A stretch of DNA of 64,000 nucleotides from a bacterium (GTDB lineage: Bacteria > Bacteroidota > Ignavibacteria > Kapaibacteriales > UBA2268), in NCBI GenBank assembly GCA_024711295.1, contig JANJTB010000039.1, positions 72,319 to 136,318 on the forward strand, given 5' to 3'. The notes below the pieces were generated by a model, which saw only the letters and a list, made by a program, of their open reading frames with translations, ran no database searches and had not been told where the DNA came from. Shown here one piece after another: positions 26,043-35,160 of this stretch (positions within the stretch are counted from its first letter, which is position 1; the number at the start of each line of letters is the position of its first letter). The translations under genes and the position numbers were made by a program.

Positions 26043-29000
26043 ATGGACAACAAAATGTTGCACAAGGTATTTGGCTTGCTTTCATTTTTATTGGCAGCTG
26101 TAACTTATGTAATGACAGTACAGCCATCAGTCCCATTTTGGGATTGCGGGGAGTTCACTGCAGCTGCAACCTGGCAGCAAGTGCCACACCCTCCCGGTGC
26201 TCCACTGTTTTTGATGATTGGTAAAGTATTTCAAATTATAATACCTTTTGGAGACTTAGGCTGGAGAGTAAACTTAGCTGCTGCATTTTCTGGTGCATTC
26301 AGTGTGCTGTTTACATATCTTATTACAGTTAAAGTATTAGAAAATTTCAGAGGCATACCCAAAAATACAGGAGATGCTTTAAGTATTTATTTGTCAGGTT
26401 TTATTGCAGCAGCTGCATTGACATTCAGTGATACTATGTGGTTCAATAGTGTTGAATCTGAAGTTTATGCAACATCTCTTACCTTCGTTGCTTTAATCAT
26501 TTGGCTGATGATGAAATGGAATGAAAAGGCAGAAATGCCCGGACATGAGAAATATTTGCTTTTGATAGCTTACTTGATAGGTTTATCAACAGGTGTTCAC
26601 CTTCTGTCAATATTAACAATCTTCTCGATTGTGCTTGTGGTTTATTTCCGTAAATATACATTTTCGATGAAGTCATTTATTTTGATGGGTCTTATTTCTG
26701 TTGTTACATTTTTCTTTATTTATCCCATAATAGTTAAATGGATTCCTGCATTTTTAGCAGGACATTCAGCAAGCAGAGATGCATTGACACGTGAATATGC
26801 TATCGAAAACTCTATGTTTTTGCAAATAGTTGCTATAGGATCAATAATTGGCGCTATTGCATTATTTTATTACGGAGTAACCAAGAAAAAAAGTATTATG
26901 GCTTTATCAGCAGCATCTTTCCTCTTGATTTTGCTGGGATATACCACTTATACTCAAATCTTATTAAGATCGAACGCAAATCCGCCAATGAATGAAAATG
27001 AGCCCAAGAATTTTTCGAAGTTAGCTTCATACTTAGGACGTGAACAGTATGGCGATGCTCCATTCTGGCCCCGTCGGTATCAAACAGATGATTACTTTGT
27101 TCAGAACTATATTTCTAAGGACAAAAACGGTAATTATGTGTATGGTGAATGGTATCCACCAACTAGAGGCGAAGCAAGAAGAAAAGATGGTTCGCTGACA
27201 GCTACACAGGAGTTTACAAGCATAAATTCATCCGGTGAAATAAATTATCTGATAAAGTATCAGATAAACCACATGTATTTCAGGTATTTTGGCTGGAATT
27301 TTGTAGGACGTGTGAGTGATGCACAAGACGCAGGGGTAGCTTGGTTTACAAAAACACCTGAAAGTGAGGTACTCAATTACAAGTCCGGATATGCGAAGTA
27401 TTTCCCAATTCGATTTTTTGCATTACCATTACTGTTTGGATTATTGGGTTTTGTTTTCCATTTTTATCGTGATCCAAAAATGGCTGTGGTGTACCTTGTG
27501 ATGTTTCTTACTATGGGTGTGCTGGCTGCCATTCAGCAAAATCAACAAGACCCTCAACCTCGTGAACGTGACTACTTTTATACAGGGTCATTTTTAGTTT
27601 GGACCATCTGGATTGGATTAGGAACATTCAGCCTTATGGACTGGTTAGGGAAGAAAAATATTACTTCTGCTGTTGCTATAGGTGTAGCAGCAGCTTCATT
27701 CCTGATTGTACCATTCAATATGGCTTATGGAGGATGGAAAATACACAGCAGAGCAGGTAATTTCCTACCTTTTGATTATGCATATAATATACTACAGAGT
27801 GTTGAAGAAAATGCAATTCTTTTTACAAACGGTGATAATGATACATTCCCACTATGGTATTTGCAAGATGTAGCAGGTGTTCGCAGGGATGTTCGTGTAG
27901 CAAATTTAAGTCTCGGTAATACTCTTTGGTACGTTGATCAATTAAAAAACAGAGAGCCATGGGGTGCTGAAAAAATTCCTTTAAGTTTTTCTGATGCAAG
28001 TGTCCAGAACATAGATGAAAATGATGACAGAGCCCTTTCCTATGATTTTGGTGAAGCACAAAATGTTGTAATTCCTGTCAGAAAAGAAATTCTTGAAAAA
28101 TATACAAGTGATCCGGCAATTCTTGCTGACGGGAATATGAGATTTACGTTTACAGGAAGGGATTACGGTACTAACGAAAATAAAACAATGTATTTGATTA
28201 GAGTTCAGGATAAGCTTATACTTGATATTCTCAAACAAATACGCTTCGAAAGACCTGTATATTTTTCAAATACAGTAGGACCAGATGCTTATGCAGGTTT
28301 AGAAGGACATTTCCGCTACGAAGGTATGGCCATGAGAATTTGCCCTGTTCCTCAATCAAGTCCGTATGGTGCTGAAGTTATTGATGAAAACATTATGGAA
28401 CAATGTCTGATGAACATTGATAACTCTGATAATTACTCAAAAACTCCTAAGTATGGTTTCAAATTCAGAAATCTTAACAATATGGATGTTTATTATGATG
28501 AAGTCGCTCGAAGATTAATGACTTCTTATAGAAGTATGTATCAGATTTATGCATCACATCTAATTAGAAATAAGAAAGATAACAAAAAGGCGATTGAAGT
28601 ACTCAATAAAATGAATGAGATTATTTCTACTAAGCAGTTTCCACTATCTTTTGATATGGAATACAGAATTTCGAAATTATATGTAGAAGCAGGTGCTGAC
28701 AAAGAAGCTCAATTATTTGCAGACATGGGTATCAGGTCTGCACTCGAAGTAATCAATAATCCAAATATTTCTCCTGAATATGGTTATTACGAAGCTACTT
28801 CGAGAAGAGCAGGACCTTATACTGTTGCTGCTACACTTTACGAAGTGAAAGGTGATTTCAAGAGTGCAATAGACATAACTGAAAGGCTCAAAGCTTATTC
28901 ATTGCAAATATTGGCTTCAGTGCAGGGTAGAACAGCTGAATCTAACCAATTGATACAAAGACTTGGCGACATCGAAAGCATGATTTGCGATTACAAGATT

Positions 29001-29177
29001 GCTGCTGCCGAAAAAGAAGGTGGATCCGAAGCTGCTATCAATACAGCTATTGAGTTATATAAACAATTTGAATCATCAAATTCGCAATACAAAACCTATG
29101 TTCTTGGATTTTTGGGTTCTGAGTTGAAGCAAAGAGTTGGTGATGATAATCAAATAATGAGTTTATTAAATAAATAG
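26043..29177 (+). CDS. DUF2723 family polytopic membrane protein with C-terminal repeat region
   Basis: A 1044-residue protein. The N-terminal DUF2723 domain opens with TVQPSVPFWDCGEFTAAATWQQVPHPPGAPLF, with an acidic pair in the first periplasmic loop as in GT-C glycosyltransferases, followed by about a dozen TM helices to about residue 565. The C-terminal soluble part (from about 580) starts with NAILFTNGDNDTFPLWYLQDVAGVRRDVRVANLSL and ends in a helical TPR-like region (about 830-1040). GT-C relatives transfer sugars from polyprenyl phosphates to proteins or glycans in the periplasm. The downstream Alg5-like GT2 could supply such a donor, but this is inference. Confidence 0.85.
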   Translation: MDNKMLHKVFGLLSFLLAAVTYVMTVQPSVPFWDCGEFTAAATWQQVPHPPGAPLFLMIGKVFQIIIPFGDLGWRVNLAAAFSGAFSVLFTYLITVKVLENFRGIPKNTGDALSIYLSGFIAAAALTFSDTMWFNSVESEVYATSLTFVALIIWLMMKWNEKAEMPGHEKYLLLIAYLIGLSTGVHLLSILTIFSIVLVVYFRKYTFSMKSFILMGLISVVTFFFIYPIIVKWIPAFLAGHSASRDALTREYAIENSMFLQIVAIGSIIGAIALFYYGVTKKKSIMALSAASFLLILLGYTTYTQILLRSNANPPMNENEPKNFSKLASYLGREQYGDAPFWPRRYQTDDYFVQNYISKDKNGNYVYGEWYPPTRGEARRKDGSLTATQEFTSINSSGEINYLIKYQINHMYFRYFGWNFVGRVSDAQDAGVAWFTKTPESEVLNYKSGYAKYFPIRFFALPLLFGLLGFVFHFYRDPKMAVVYLVMFLTMGVLAAIQQNQQDPQPRERDYFYTGSFLVWTIWIGLGTFSLMDWLGKKNITSAVAIGVAAASFLIVPFNMAYGGWKIHSRAGNFLPFDYAYNILQSVEENAILFTNGDNDTFPLWYLQDVAGVRRDVRVANLSLGNTLWYVDQLKNREPWGAEKIPLSFSDASVQNIDENDDRALSYDFGEAQNVVIPVRKEILEKYTSDPAILADGNMRFTFTGRDYGTNENKTMYLIRVQDKLILDILKQIRFERPVYFSNTVGPDAYAGLEGHFRYEGMAMRICPVPQSSPYGAEVIDENIMEQCLMNIDNSDNYSKTPKYGFKFRNLNNMDVYYDEVARRLMTSYRSMYQIYASHLIRNKKDNKKAIEVLNKMNEIISTKQFPLSFDMEYRISKLYVEAGADKEAQLFADMGIRSALEVINNPNISPEYGYYEATSRRAGPYTVAATLYEVKGDFKSAIDITERLKAYSLQILASVQGRTAESNQLIQRLGDIESMICDYKIAAAEKEGGSEAAINTAIELYKQFESSNSQYKTYVLGFLGSELKQRVGDDNQIMSLLNK

Positions 29178-29203
29178 ATTTTTATAAATCAGAATTAGCA
29201 GGG

Positions 29204-29292
29204 TTTGTCTTATGTTTTTTTGTGTATTGATGTAATAATTTAATAATCTGTGAATGAGTATTAAAATTTTTTCAATACAAACATAAGACAAA
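29204..29292. repeat. 89-bp imperfect inverted repeat (14-bp perfect arms)
   Basis: Arms TTTGTCTTATGTTT (29204-29217) and AAACATAAGACAAA (29279-29292) are perfectly complementary. After a 6-base bulge on the left, GTATTG (29224-29229) pairs with CAATAC (29273-29278), giving 20 pairs around a 43-base loop. It fills most of the gap between the DUF2723 and GT2 genes. It is not GC-rich and lacks a terminal T-run, so a simple terminator is unlikely. Confidence 0.7.
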
Positions 29293-29317
29293 TCTTGTGT
29301 TAATTACACCAATAATT

Positions 29318-30016
29318 ATGAGTTGTTACCTGTCCCTGATAATTCCTGCTTATAATGAAGAGGAGCGGATTTCTGCTTCTCTGGAAAAGGTAATTGCTTA
29401 TTTGCAAAAGCAAAATTTTACTTTCGAAATCATTGTTGTTGATGATGGCTCAACAGATAAAACTTTCGAAATAGCTAATAGATATGACCTTGTGAAGCCA
29501 ATAAGGCTTGAAAAAAACTCCGGTAAAGGAGCTGCAGTAAGAGAAGGAATGCTAAATGCATCAGGTGAATATGTAATTTTTTCCGATGCTGATTTATCAA
29601 CTCCAATTGAAGAAATTCCTAAATTAATGAAGTATCTTACGTCAGGTATAGATGTTTGTGTTGGCAGTAGAGCCCTTGACAGCTCATTGATCAAATTGCA
29701 TCAACCATTTTACAGAGAGTTTATGGGTAAAACATTTAACAAAATTGTCCAGCTTTTGGTTGTAAAGGGTATAAGTGATACTCAGTGCGGGTTCAAAGGT
29801 TTTACTCAAAGTGCTGTCAAAAAAATATTCCCAAATCAAAAAATTAATGGATTTGGGTTTGATGTTGAGATAATTTACATAGCTAAAAAAAACGGCTTGA
29901 AAATCATTGAAACACCGGTAGTATGGTATAACGATAACCGAAGCAAAGTTGATCCCATCAAAGATTCAGTTAAGATGTTGATGGAAATAATTGAAATCAG
30001 AAGCTTGCATAAGTAA
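29318..30016 (+). CDS. GT2 glycosyltransferase, Alg5/dolichyl-phosphate glucosyltransferase-like
   Basis: A 232-residue GT-A enzyme with LSLIIPAYNEEERISASL, VVDDGSTDKT, a glycine-rich NSGKGAAVREGML segment and the SDADLSTP metal-binding motif. The DTQCGFKGF and GFGFDVEII motifs are the signature of the Alg5-like subgroup, which transfers glucose from UDP-glucose to a polyprenyl phosphate. ATG 29318 is preferred; an upstream GTG (29297) adds seven residues. It overlaps the MFS gene as TAATG. Confidence 0.85.
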   Translation: MSCYLSLIIPAYNEEERISASLEKVIAYLQKQNFTFEIIVVDDGSTDKTFEIANRYDLVKPIRLEKNSGKGAAVREGMLNASGEYVIFSDADLSTPIEEIPKLMKYLTSGIDVCVGSRALDSSLIKLHQPFYREFMGKTFNKIVQLLVVKGISDTQCGFKGFTQSAVKKIFPNQKINGFGFDVEIIYIAKKNGLKIIETPVVWYNDNRSKVDPIKDSVKMLMEIIEIRSLHK

Positions 30017-31257
30017 TGCCAGGCGTTGCAGATATTAAACATCCGGAAAACCTTCCAAATTATATCATTTCAGACAATTCGTGGAAAAGAAACTTATTAA
30101 TTATCAGTATAGCTCAATTCATTGTTATGATTGGAATGAGTTCTGTCATTCCATTTATGCCTCTTTATGTAAGAGAACTTGGTGTTTCAGATCCAGGTGA
30201 AGCAAATATCTGGAGTGGTTTGATTTTTGCCGGTCCATACATTCTATCAGTTATTACTACACCTTTTTGGGGTGCCATAGGTGACAAATACGGTAGAAAA
30301 CTGATGATTATACGCTCTGTATTTGGGCTTTCAGTTGCTGTTTTTTTTATGGCATTTGTAAGCAACGTTTATCAGTTATTTGCTCTGAGAGTATTCCAAG
30401 GCGCTATAAGCGGAATGATAGCATCAGCACTGGCATTTGTTTCAGCAAATACACCAAACGAAAAATCTGGATATGCAATAGGTATTTTGCAAAGTTCACT
30501 CTCAGCAGGTAATATTATAGGACCATTTGTGGGTGGAATAATTTCTGACTTTTTTGGTATAAGAAATGTTTTCTTTCTTGTAAGCTTTTTAACATTCATT
30601 TCCGGCGTATTAGTAATTTTAATGGTTAACGAGAAAGTTAGATCAAGTTCAAATATTATCAAATCAAGTATAGCAACAAATCTGAAATATGCTATGGGAG
30701 ATATTAATATTAGATTTATATTAATATTGATAGTAGTTTCTCAGGCAGGTGTTAATTATACAAATCCGATTTTCCCATACTTCATAGAACAATTACATGC
30801 GCCTGCAAAGTATTTATCCACTATTACAGGCTCTTTAGTTGCCATAGTTGGTGTAATGAGCATAATATTTTCGCCAATTTGGGGAAAGAGGAATGACAAA
30901 AAAGGATATAAGATGCAGGTCATGGTTGCATCTTTAATTATCTCTATGGTAGCATTCATTCACCCATTGATACAGCATTATATTTATTTATATCCCTTGA
31001 GAGCTCTAGCGGGAATTTTCTTCGCAGCAATCCTGCCTTCTCTATACGCCGGATTAAACAAACTTACTCCTAATGAAAGCAAAGGTGGTGTTATGGGAAT
31101 TGCTTCGAGCGCTAACCTTGTTGGCATCCTGATTGGCTATTCAACTTGTGGATTTCTGGCATCAGCATTTGGAATTGTTTCTACTTTTATTATATCTGGA
31201 TTTTTACTATTGATGGTTGTATTTTTACTTATTAAAAAAACGGATAGTCTAAAATGA
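30016..31257 (+). CDS. MFS efflux-type transporter
   Basis: A 413-residue protein with about 12 TM helices. It resembles the drug/proton antiporter branch: the helix 2-3 loop GAIGDKYGRKLMI, RVFQGAISGMIASALAFVSANTP (motif C region) and the helix 8-9 loop PIWGKRNDKKGYK. Substrate unknown; an exported glycoconjugate precursor or drug is equally possible. It is translationally coupled to the upstream GT2 gene. Confidence 0.85.
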   Translation: MPGVADIKHPENLPNYIISDNSWKRNLLIISIAQFIVMIGMSSVIPFMPLYVRELGVSDPGEANIWSGLIFAGPYILSVITTPFWGAIGDKYGRKLMIIRSVFGLSVAVFFMAFVSNVYQLFALRVFQGAISGMIASALAFVSANTPNEKSGYAIGILQSSLSAGNIIGPFVGGIISDFFGIRNVFFLVSFLTFISGVLVILMVNEKVRSSSNIIKSSIATNLKYAMGDINIRFILILIVVSQAGVNYTNPIFPYFIEQLHAPAKYLSTITGSLVAIVGVMSIIFSPIWGKRNDKKGYKMQVMVASLIISMVAFIHPLIQHYIYLYPLRALAGIFFAAILPSLYAGLNKLTPNESKGGVMGIASSANLVGILIGYSTCGFLASAFGIVSTFIISGFLLLMVVFLLIKKTDSLK

Positions 31258-31264
31258 CTACCCG
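31241..31264. terminator. Weak hairpin at the MFS gene end
   Basis: CGG(A)TAGTC / GACTA(C)CCG stem with one mismatch and a 6-base loop that includes the region just before the stop codon. There is no real T-run, so the terminator role is tentative. Confidence 0.3.
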
Positions 31265-31298
31265 ATTTCATTAAAGTATATATGCTGTTTACTGTTTA

Positions 31299-32159
31299 CT
31301 ATTTATTAATTATAAACTTATCAGTTTTAACAGCGTTACCCATTTTCAACGTATATATATAAACACCTGGTTGAAGTCCAAATGGGTTTACAAAATACTC
31401 ATAATCTCCGGGTGTTAATATTCCGTAGTTCTTCTCATCAAATTTATTACCATTCATATCACTTAGAATAAGCACTACATTTGCACTTTGTGTTACGGTG
31501 AACTTGATTTTACTCACTTCATTAACAGGATTTGGTGCAACTTTTGACTCAATATCAGGAGTTTGAGATTTTTCAAGTGGAGTTAACTGACACGCACCAT
31601 CAAATAGAAATACCCGCTCAATGCTTAACCCTTTACGCATCATTTTTAATCCTACTCTAGATTTTCTTGCATTTTCAGTGTTATTTAAACCATTACTCAA
31701 AATTTCAGCTATCATTTTTTTCCATTCTATTCTTTTAGTATCTAGAGATTCCTTGATTTCATTCACAAGGTTTTCGTTAGTCTCTAATAATTTATACAAT
31801 TCATTGAAAATTTCATTTCTTTTTGCTTTGCTTTCTTGATTTCTGCACTCACCTTTACTACCATGTCTTTTCCCTTGATTTTCAGCCATTCCTTTACAAT
31901 CCATATTCATCTGGCTTCTTTTTTCTCTCAATTCTTTTGCTTCGTTTCTTAATTCATTTAGCTTTGATAAATCCTCGGTGCTCAATGTTTTATCAATTTG
32001 TACCTTCCAGGTATTCATCTGTGGGCAAATAGTTGTTCGATTAAACTCGTACATCATTTCTTGATTAATTTTTTTGAAATCTCTTTTTTGTTGTTGTGAA
32101 AATGCGCTAGTACTAAACAGAGCTATAACTACAATCGTAGATAAAATGAAGCTTTTCAT
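31299..32159 (-). CDS. Helical Cys-containing exported protein with T9SS sorting domain
   Basis: A 286-residue protein with a signal peptide (cleavage likely after AFS). A charged, helical middle (about 25-185) rich in Lys/Glu includes an LNELRNEAKELREKRSQM coiled coil and a few cysteines (CPQMN, DCKGM, ECRN). The C-terminal 80 residues form a type A T9SS sorting domain: APNPVNEVSKIKFTV, then DMNGN and the PGVYIYTLKMGN...KFIINK end. The helical part recalls Spy/CpxP-type chaperones in composition, but the LTxxQ motif is not seen. It is presumably exported across the outer membrane and attached to the cell surface. Confidence 0.7.
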   Translation of the reverse strand: MKSFILSTIVVIALFSTSAFSQQQKRDFKKINQEMMYEFNRTTICPQMNTWKVQIDKTLSTEDLSKLNELRNEAKELREKRSQMNMDCKGMAENQGKRHGSKGECRNQESKAKRNEIFNELYKLLETNENLVNEIKESLDTKRIEWKKMIAEILSNGLNNTENARKSRVGLKMMRKGLSIERVFLFDGACQLTPLEKSQTPDIESKVAPNPVNEVSKIKFTVTQSANVVLILSDMNGNKFDEKNYGILTPGDYEYFVNPFGLQPGVYIYTLKMGNAVKTDKFIINK

Positions 32160-32261
32160 TGATTAATTCTCCAATATTTATAAAAATTCAACTTTATTTA
32201 TTAGACACAGTAACTGAAATTTAGTTTAATCGTCTATAAAGATTATTTTTACAATCACAAA

Positions 32262-32284
32262 TTGTATTTGTTTATTTGTATTTG
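32262..32284 (+). repeat. Direct repeat TTGTATTTG x2 upstream of the OmpA-family gene
   Basis: Two exact 9-base copies with a 14-base period (32262-32270, 32276-32284), 33 bp before the ATG. They may hold overlapping promoter-like TTTG elements, but no exact TAnnTTTG. Confidence 0.3.
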
Positions 32285-32316
32285 AAATTTTTACAAATTT
32301 TATAAGGATTTACGTT

Positions 32317-33498
32317 ATGAAAAGGTTTTCACTTATTGTATTAGCAGCAGTAATTATGTTGCAAGGTCATTTACTCTCACAGGATAAATCAATATCCGTT
32401 GGATTGGGGGTTGGTTTGACCAGAGGTATAAATGAAGGTATTCCTTCTGAGAGAACATTAGGTCCATTATTTGGAATTTTTGGAATTTACGAAAATGGTT
32501 TGATGAACAGACTCTCTCCTGAATTGGCTTTTACTTATTACACAAACGGTACATCAGAGGTCAATGGTGGATTTTCTCAATACGAAACTACTCATCTTGT
32601 GCCTGAATTAAGATTAAGATACGCGCTCACAGAAAAAGGAGAGTGGAATCCTTATGTTTTGGGTGGCGTTGGTCTGCTGATTTATTCTATGGACGAAAAC
32701 AAAATGCCATTTGACAAAGCACCTGAAGCTGAAGCAAGTGGTATGAGTGTTACATTCCCAGTAGGTGCAGGACTAAGCTGGCAACTTGACCCTAAATGGG
32801 CTTTAGAATTTAATGCAGGTGTTTATCTGACTTTGACTGACGATTTAAATCCCGTTTATGATGATATCAAAGACGGTAATTGGTTCGGAAGATTAGGTGT
32901 TAGTTACAAAGTAATAGAATTTGAGAAAGATACAGATGGCGATGGTTTATCAGATGAACAGGAATTAAAGATTGGCACTGACCCTAATAATCCTGATACA
33001 GATGGCGACGGCTTATTAGATGGCGAAGAAGTTAATGAATATAAAACTAATCCGCTTGATCCGGATACTGACGGTGGCGGCATAAAAGACGGTGTAGAAG
33101 TGCGTAATGGTGCAGACCCGTTAGATGCTGATGATGACATCCTTAATATCGGTGTTGGTGAAAGAATTATCCTAAAGAATATCGAATTTGCTACCGGAAA
33201 AGCAACAATCACTTCAAAGTCTGAAAGAATTTTAGGCAATGCTTTAAAAGCGATGCAGAAAATGCCGGAATTGAATTTCGAAATAGTTGGTCATACCGAT
33301 GATGTTGGTAATCGTGAAAGCAATATTACTCTTTCACAGGAAAGAGCTGATGCTGTTAAACAGTGGTTAGTTAACAAAGGTATATCAGGTGATAGACTGA
33401 CTACTAAAGGTTTAGGTCCTGACCAGCCTCTTGTACCTAATACAAGTGAAGCAAACAGACAGAAAAACCGCAGAGTTGAATTCTATCGTTCTAAATAA
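32317..33498 (+). CDS. OmpA-family outer membrane protein with thrombospondin type 3 repeats
   Basis: A 393-residue protein with a signal peptide (cleavage after LLSQ region), an N-terminal eight-strand beta-barrel-like domain (about 22-200), calcium-binding type 3 repeats at about 205-275 (DTDGDGLSDEQE, DTDGDGLLDGEE, DTDGGG), and a C-terminal OmpA domain (about 285-393) with NIEFATGKATIT and the peptidoglycan-binding GHTDDVGNRESNITLSQERADAV motif. It anchors the outer membrane to peptidoglycan. AAGGAT forms a reasonable ribosome binding site. A terminator follows. Confidence 0.92.
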   Translation: MKRFSLIVLAAVIMLQGHLLSQDKSISVGLGVGLTRGINEGIPSERTLGPLFGIFGIYENGLMNRLSPELAFTYYTNGTSEVNGGFSQYETTHLVPELRLRYALTEKGEWNPYVLGGVGLLIYSMDENKMPFDKAPEAEASGMSVTFPVGAGLSWQLDPKWALEFNAGVYLTLTDDLNPVYDDIKDGNWFGRLGVSYKVIEFEKDTDGDGLSDEQELKIGTDPNNPDTDGDGLLDGEEVNEYKTNPLDPDTDGGGIKDGVEVRNGADPLDADDDILNIGVGERIILKNIEFATGKATITSKSERILGNALKAMQKMPELNFEIVGHTDDVGNRESNITLSQERADAVKQWLVNKGISGDRLTTKGLGPDQPLVPNTSEANRQKNRRVEFYRSK

Positions 33499-33523
33499 TG
33501 TAATAATAATTAATTTCTTTTGG

Positions 33524-33559
33524 AAGGTCGTGGTTTATTAACTGCGACCTTTCTTTTTT
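33524..33559 (+). terminator. Rho-independent terminator after the OmpA-family gene
   Basis: AAGGTCG / CGACCTT stem, extendable inward by GTGGTT / AACTGC pairs to a 4-base loop, followed by TCTTTTTTT. Confidence 0.85.
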
Positions 33560-33597
33560 TATTTAAAAAACTACTTAGATAAAACAAAATTAAGTAT

Positions 33598-33605
33598 TAT
33601 TTTTG
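33598..33605 (+). promoter_or_regulatory. Candidate -7 box (TATTTTTG) for the hydrolase-ABC-murC run
   Basis: TAnnTTTG match 31 bp before ATG 33636 and just downstream of a terminator. Its last three bases look like a TTG start in frame with the gene. Confidence 0.5.
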
Positions 33606-33635
33606 AAATTAATTATAAACCATTTCAAACCAATG

Positions 33636-34430
33636 ATGAAAATAAGTTTAGTACAATTCAGTCCTGAATTTGGAAACATTAAAAGTAATTCCAAAAAAAT
33701 CCTTGATTATTGTAACAATATCGAATCTGAAATAATTGTATTCCCTGAATTGGCATTCTCCGGGTATGATTTTAGAAATAGGGAGGAGGCTTTCGACTTA
33801 TCATTCGAGTTCGGAAAAGAATACATGATAGATTTGCAGAATATTTCTACCAAAAATAATAAAATAATTTGTGTCGGATTTTCTGAGAGAATAGATGATA
33901 AACTTTACAACTCTGCTGCAGTTTTCCTTCCAAAAGAAGAATTATCATTCACATATCACAAAGTTCATTTATTTTTTAAAGAAAGATTTATTTTTAATGA
34001 GTCCGAAAAAGGTTTTTTAGTAAAGTATTATGAGGACTATGATATAAATGTTGGTTTGATGATTTGCTATGATTGGCGTTTCCCCGAAGCTTCGAGAACT
34101 TTAGCACTAAAGGGGGCAGATATAATCTTATGTCCGTCAAATCTTGTTACAAATGTTTGGCACATATCTACGCCATCAAGAGCTCTCGAAAACAAGGTTT
34201 ATCTTGCAATTGCAAATCGTATTGGTAATGAAAATAGGAACGGCACAGAATTACTGTTTAACGGCGGTTCTGTAATCCATTCATATAATGGCTCAGATTT
34301 GATAAAAGCTTCAGTTGATTTGGAGCAAACCATTACAGCAGAGATTTCACCAGAGAAAACTCGTGATAAATCTTTTAATGATTTTAATAATATTTTTAGT
34401 GACAGAAGAGCAGGGTTTTATGCAAAGTAA
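33636..34430 (+). CDS. Carbon-nitrogen hydrolase (nitrilase superfamily)
   Basis: A 264-residue protein with the Glu-Lys-Cys catalytic triad: FPEL (Glu38), YHKVHLF (Lys109) and MICYDWRFPE (Cys144). The family hydrolyses amides or nitriles; members of this length include omega-amidase/deaminated glutathione amidase-like enzymes. ATG 33636 is preferred because it begins the first beta strand (MKISLVQFSPEFGN); ATG 33633 is one codon earlier, and a TTG at 33603 is part of the -7 box. The 3' end overlaps the ABC ATPase gene by 11 bp. Confidence 0.88.
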   Translation: MKISLVQFSPEFGNIKSNSKKILDYCNNIESEIIVFPELAFSGYDFRNREEAFDLSFEFGKEYMIDLQNISTKNNKIICVGFSERIDDKLYNSAAVFLPKEELSFTYHKVHLFFKERFIFNESEKGFLVKYYEDYDINVGLMICYDWRFPEASRTLALKGADIILCPSNLVTNVWHISTPSRALENKVYLAIANRIGNENRNGTELLFNGGSVIHSYNGSDLIKASVDLEQTITAEISPEKTRDKSFNDFNNIFSDRRAGFYAK

Positions 34431-35160
34431 GGCAAATGAGATTTTAAAGATTGAAAATTTGAGCAAGACATACAACAAAGGCTCAAAATCCGAAACAAAG
34501 GCACTCAGAAATATTTCTTTGACTCTTTACTCAGGCGAGATAACAGGTTTGATAGGTCCGAATGGGGCTGGAAAAACTACTCTCATCAAGATTATTATGG
34601 GATTTGAGCCAGCTGATAGTGGACTGGTTAGTATATCAGGCTTTGAACCAAACGATTTGGATGTAAAAAATATACTTTCATATCAGGCAGATGCTCATTT
34701 TGTAAGCAAGGATTTTACAGTCTGGAGTTATCTGAAAATGCACTCTTTACTATATGATATCGATAAATATGAAGAAAGATTAAATTTTCTGCTTGAGAAA
34801 TTCAGTCTAAGTGATGCAAAACATAAAAAAATTAATGGCCTTTCAAAAGGTATGAGGCAAAAACTTGAACTAATAGTTTCTTTTCTTAATAATTCTAAAT
34901 TTGTACTTCTTGACGAGCCAACATCTGCACTTGACCCTCCATCAGTATTTGAATTAAGGGATTTTATCGGTAATTACAGGTCAGAAGGTAAAACTGTTTT
35001 ATTTAGCTCACATCATCTTACTGAAGTTGAGAAAGTATGCGATAGAGTAATATTTATTGATAAAGGAGAGATCGTATCTGATGTTTACCTGTCAAGTGTT
35101 GAAACAGGATTTCTTGAAGATGCTTTCCTTAAATACGAACGTGAGAGGAGGTTCTTATGA
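34420..35160 (+). CDS. ABC transporter ATP-binding protein
   Basis: A 246-residue ATPase with Walker A GPNGAGKT (46-53), a signature [11 protein letters not shown], Walker [14 protein letters not shown] and an SSHH switch. The chain resembles NatA/NosF/CcmA-type ABC-2 exporters. The ATG lies inside the hydrolase gene, and the 3' end overlaps the permease by 4 bp, after an AGGAGG ribosome binding site. It probably powers the membrane protein encoded next. Confidence 0.92.
   Translation: MQSKANEILKIENLSKTYNKGSKSETKALRNISLTLYSGEITGLIGPNGAGKTTLIKIIMGFEPADSGLVSISGFEPNDLDVKNILSYQADAHFVSKDFTVWSYLKMHSLLYDIDKYEERLNFLLEKFSLSDAKHKKINGLSKGMRQKLELIVSFLNNSKFVLLDEPTSALDPPSVFELRDFIGNYRSEGKTVLFSSHHLTEVEKVCDRVIFIDKGEIVSDVYLSSVETGFLEDAFLKYERERRFL

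Noticed and set aside
29204-29292. The 89-bp inverted repeat as an IS end or ordinary terminator
   Set aside because: No transposase, no flanking target duplication seen, and no GC-rich stem with a T-run. It was kept as an unexplained repeat.
32904-33239. 111-codon minus-strand frame opposite the OmpA-family gene
   Set aside because: It is the antisense shadow of the DTDGDG repeats and gives repetitive Ser/Pro sequence.
33603-33635. TTG at 33603 as the hydrolase start
   Set aside because: The TTG is the end of a TATTTTTG -7 box, and the extra residues precede the first conserved strand. ATG 33636 fits the family.
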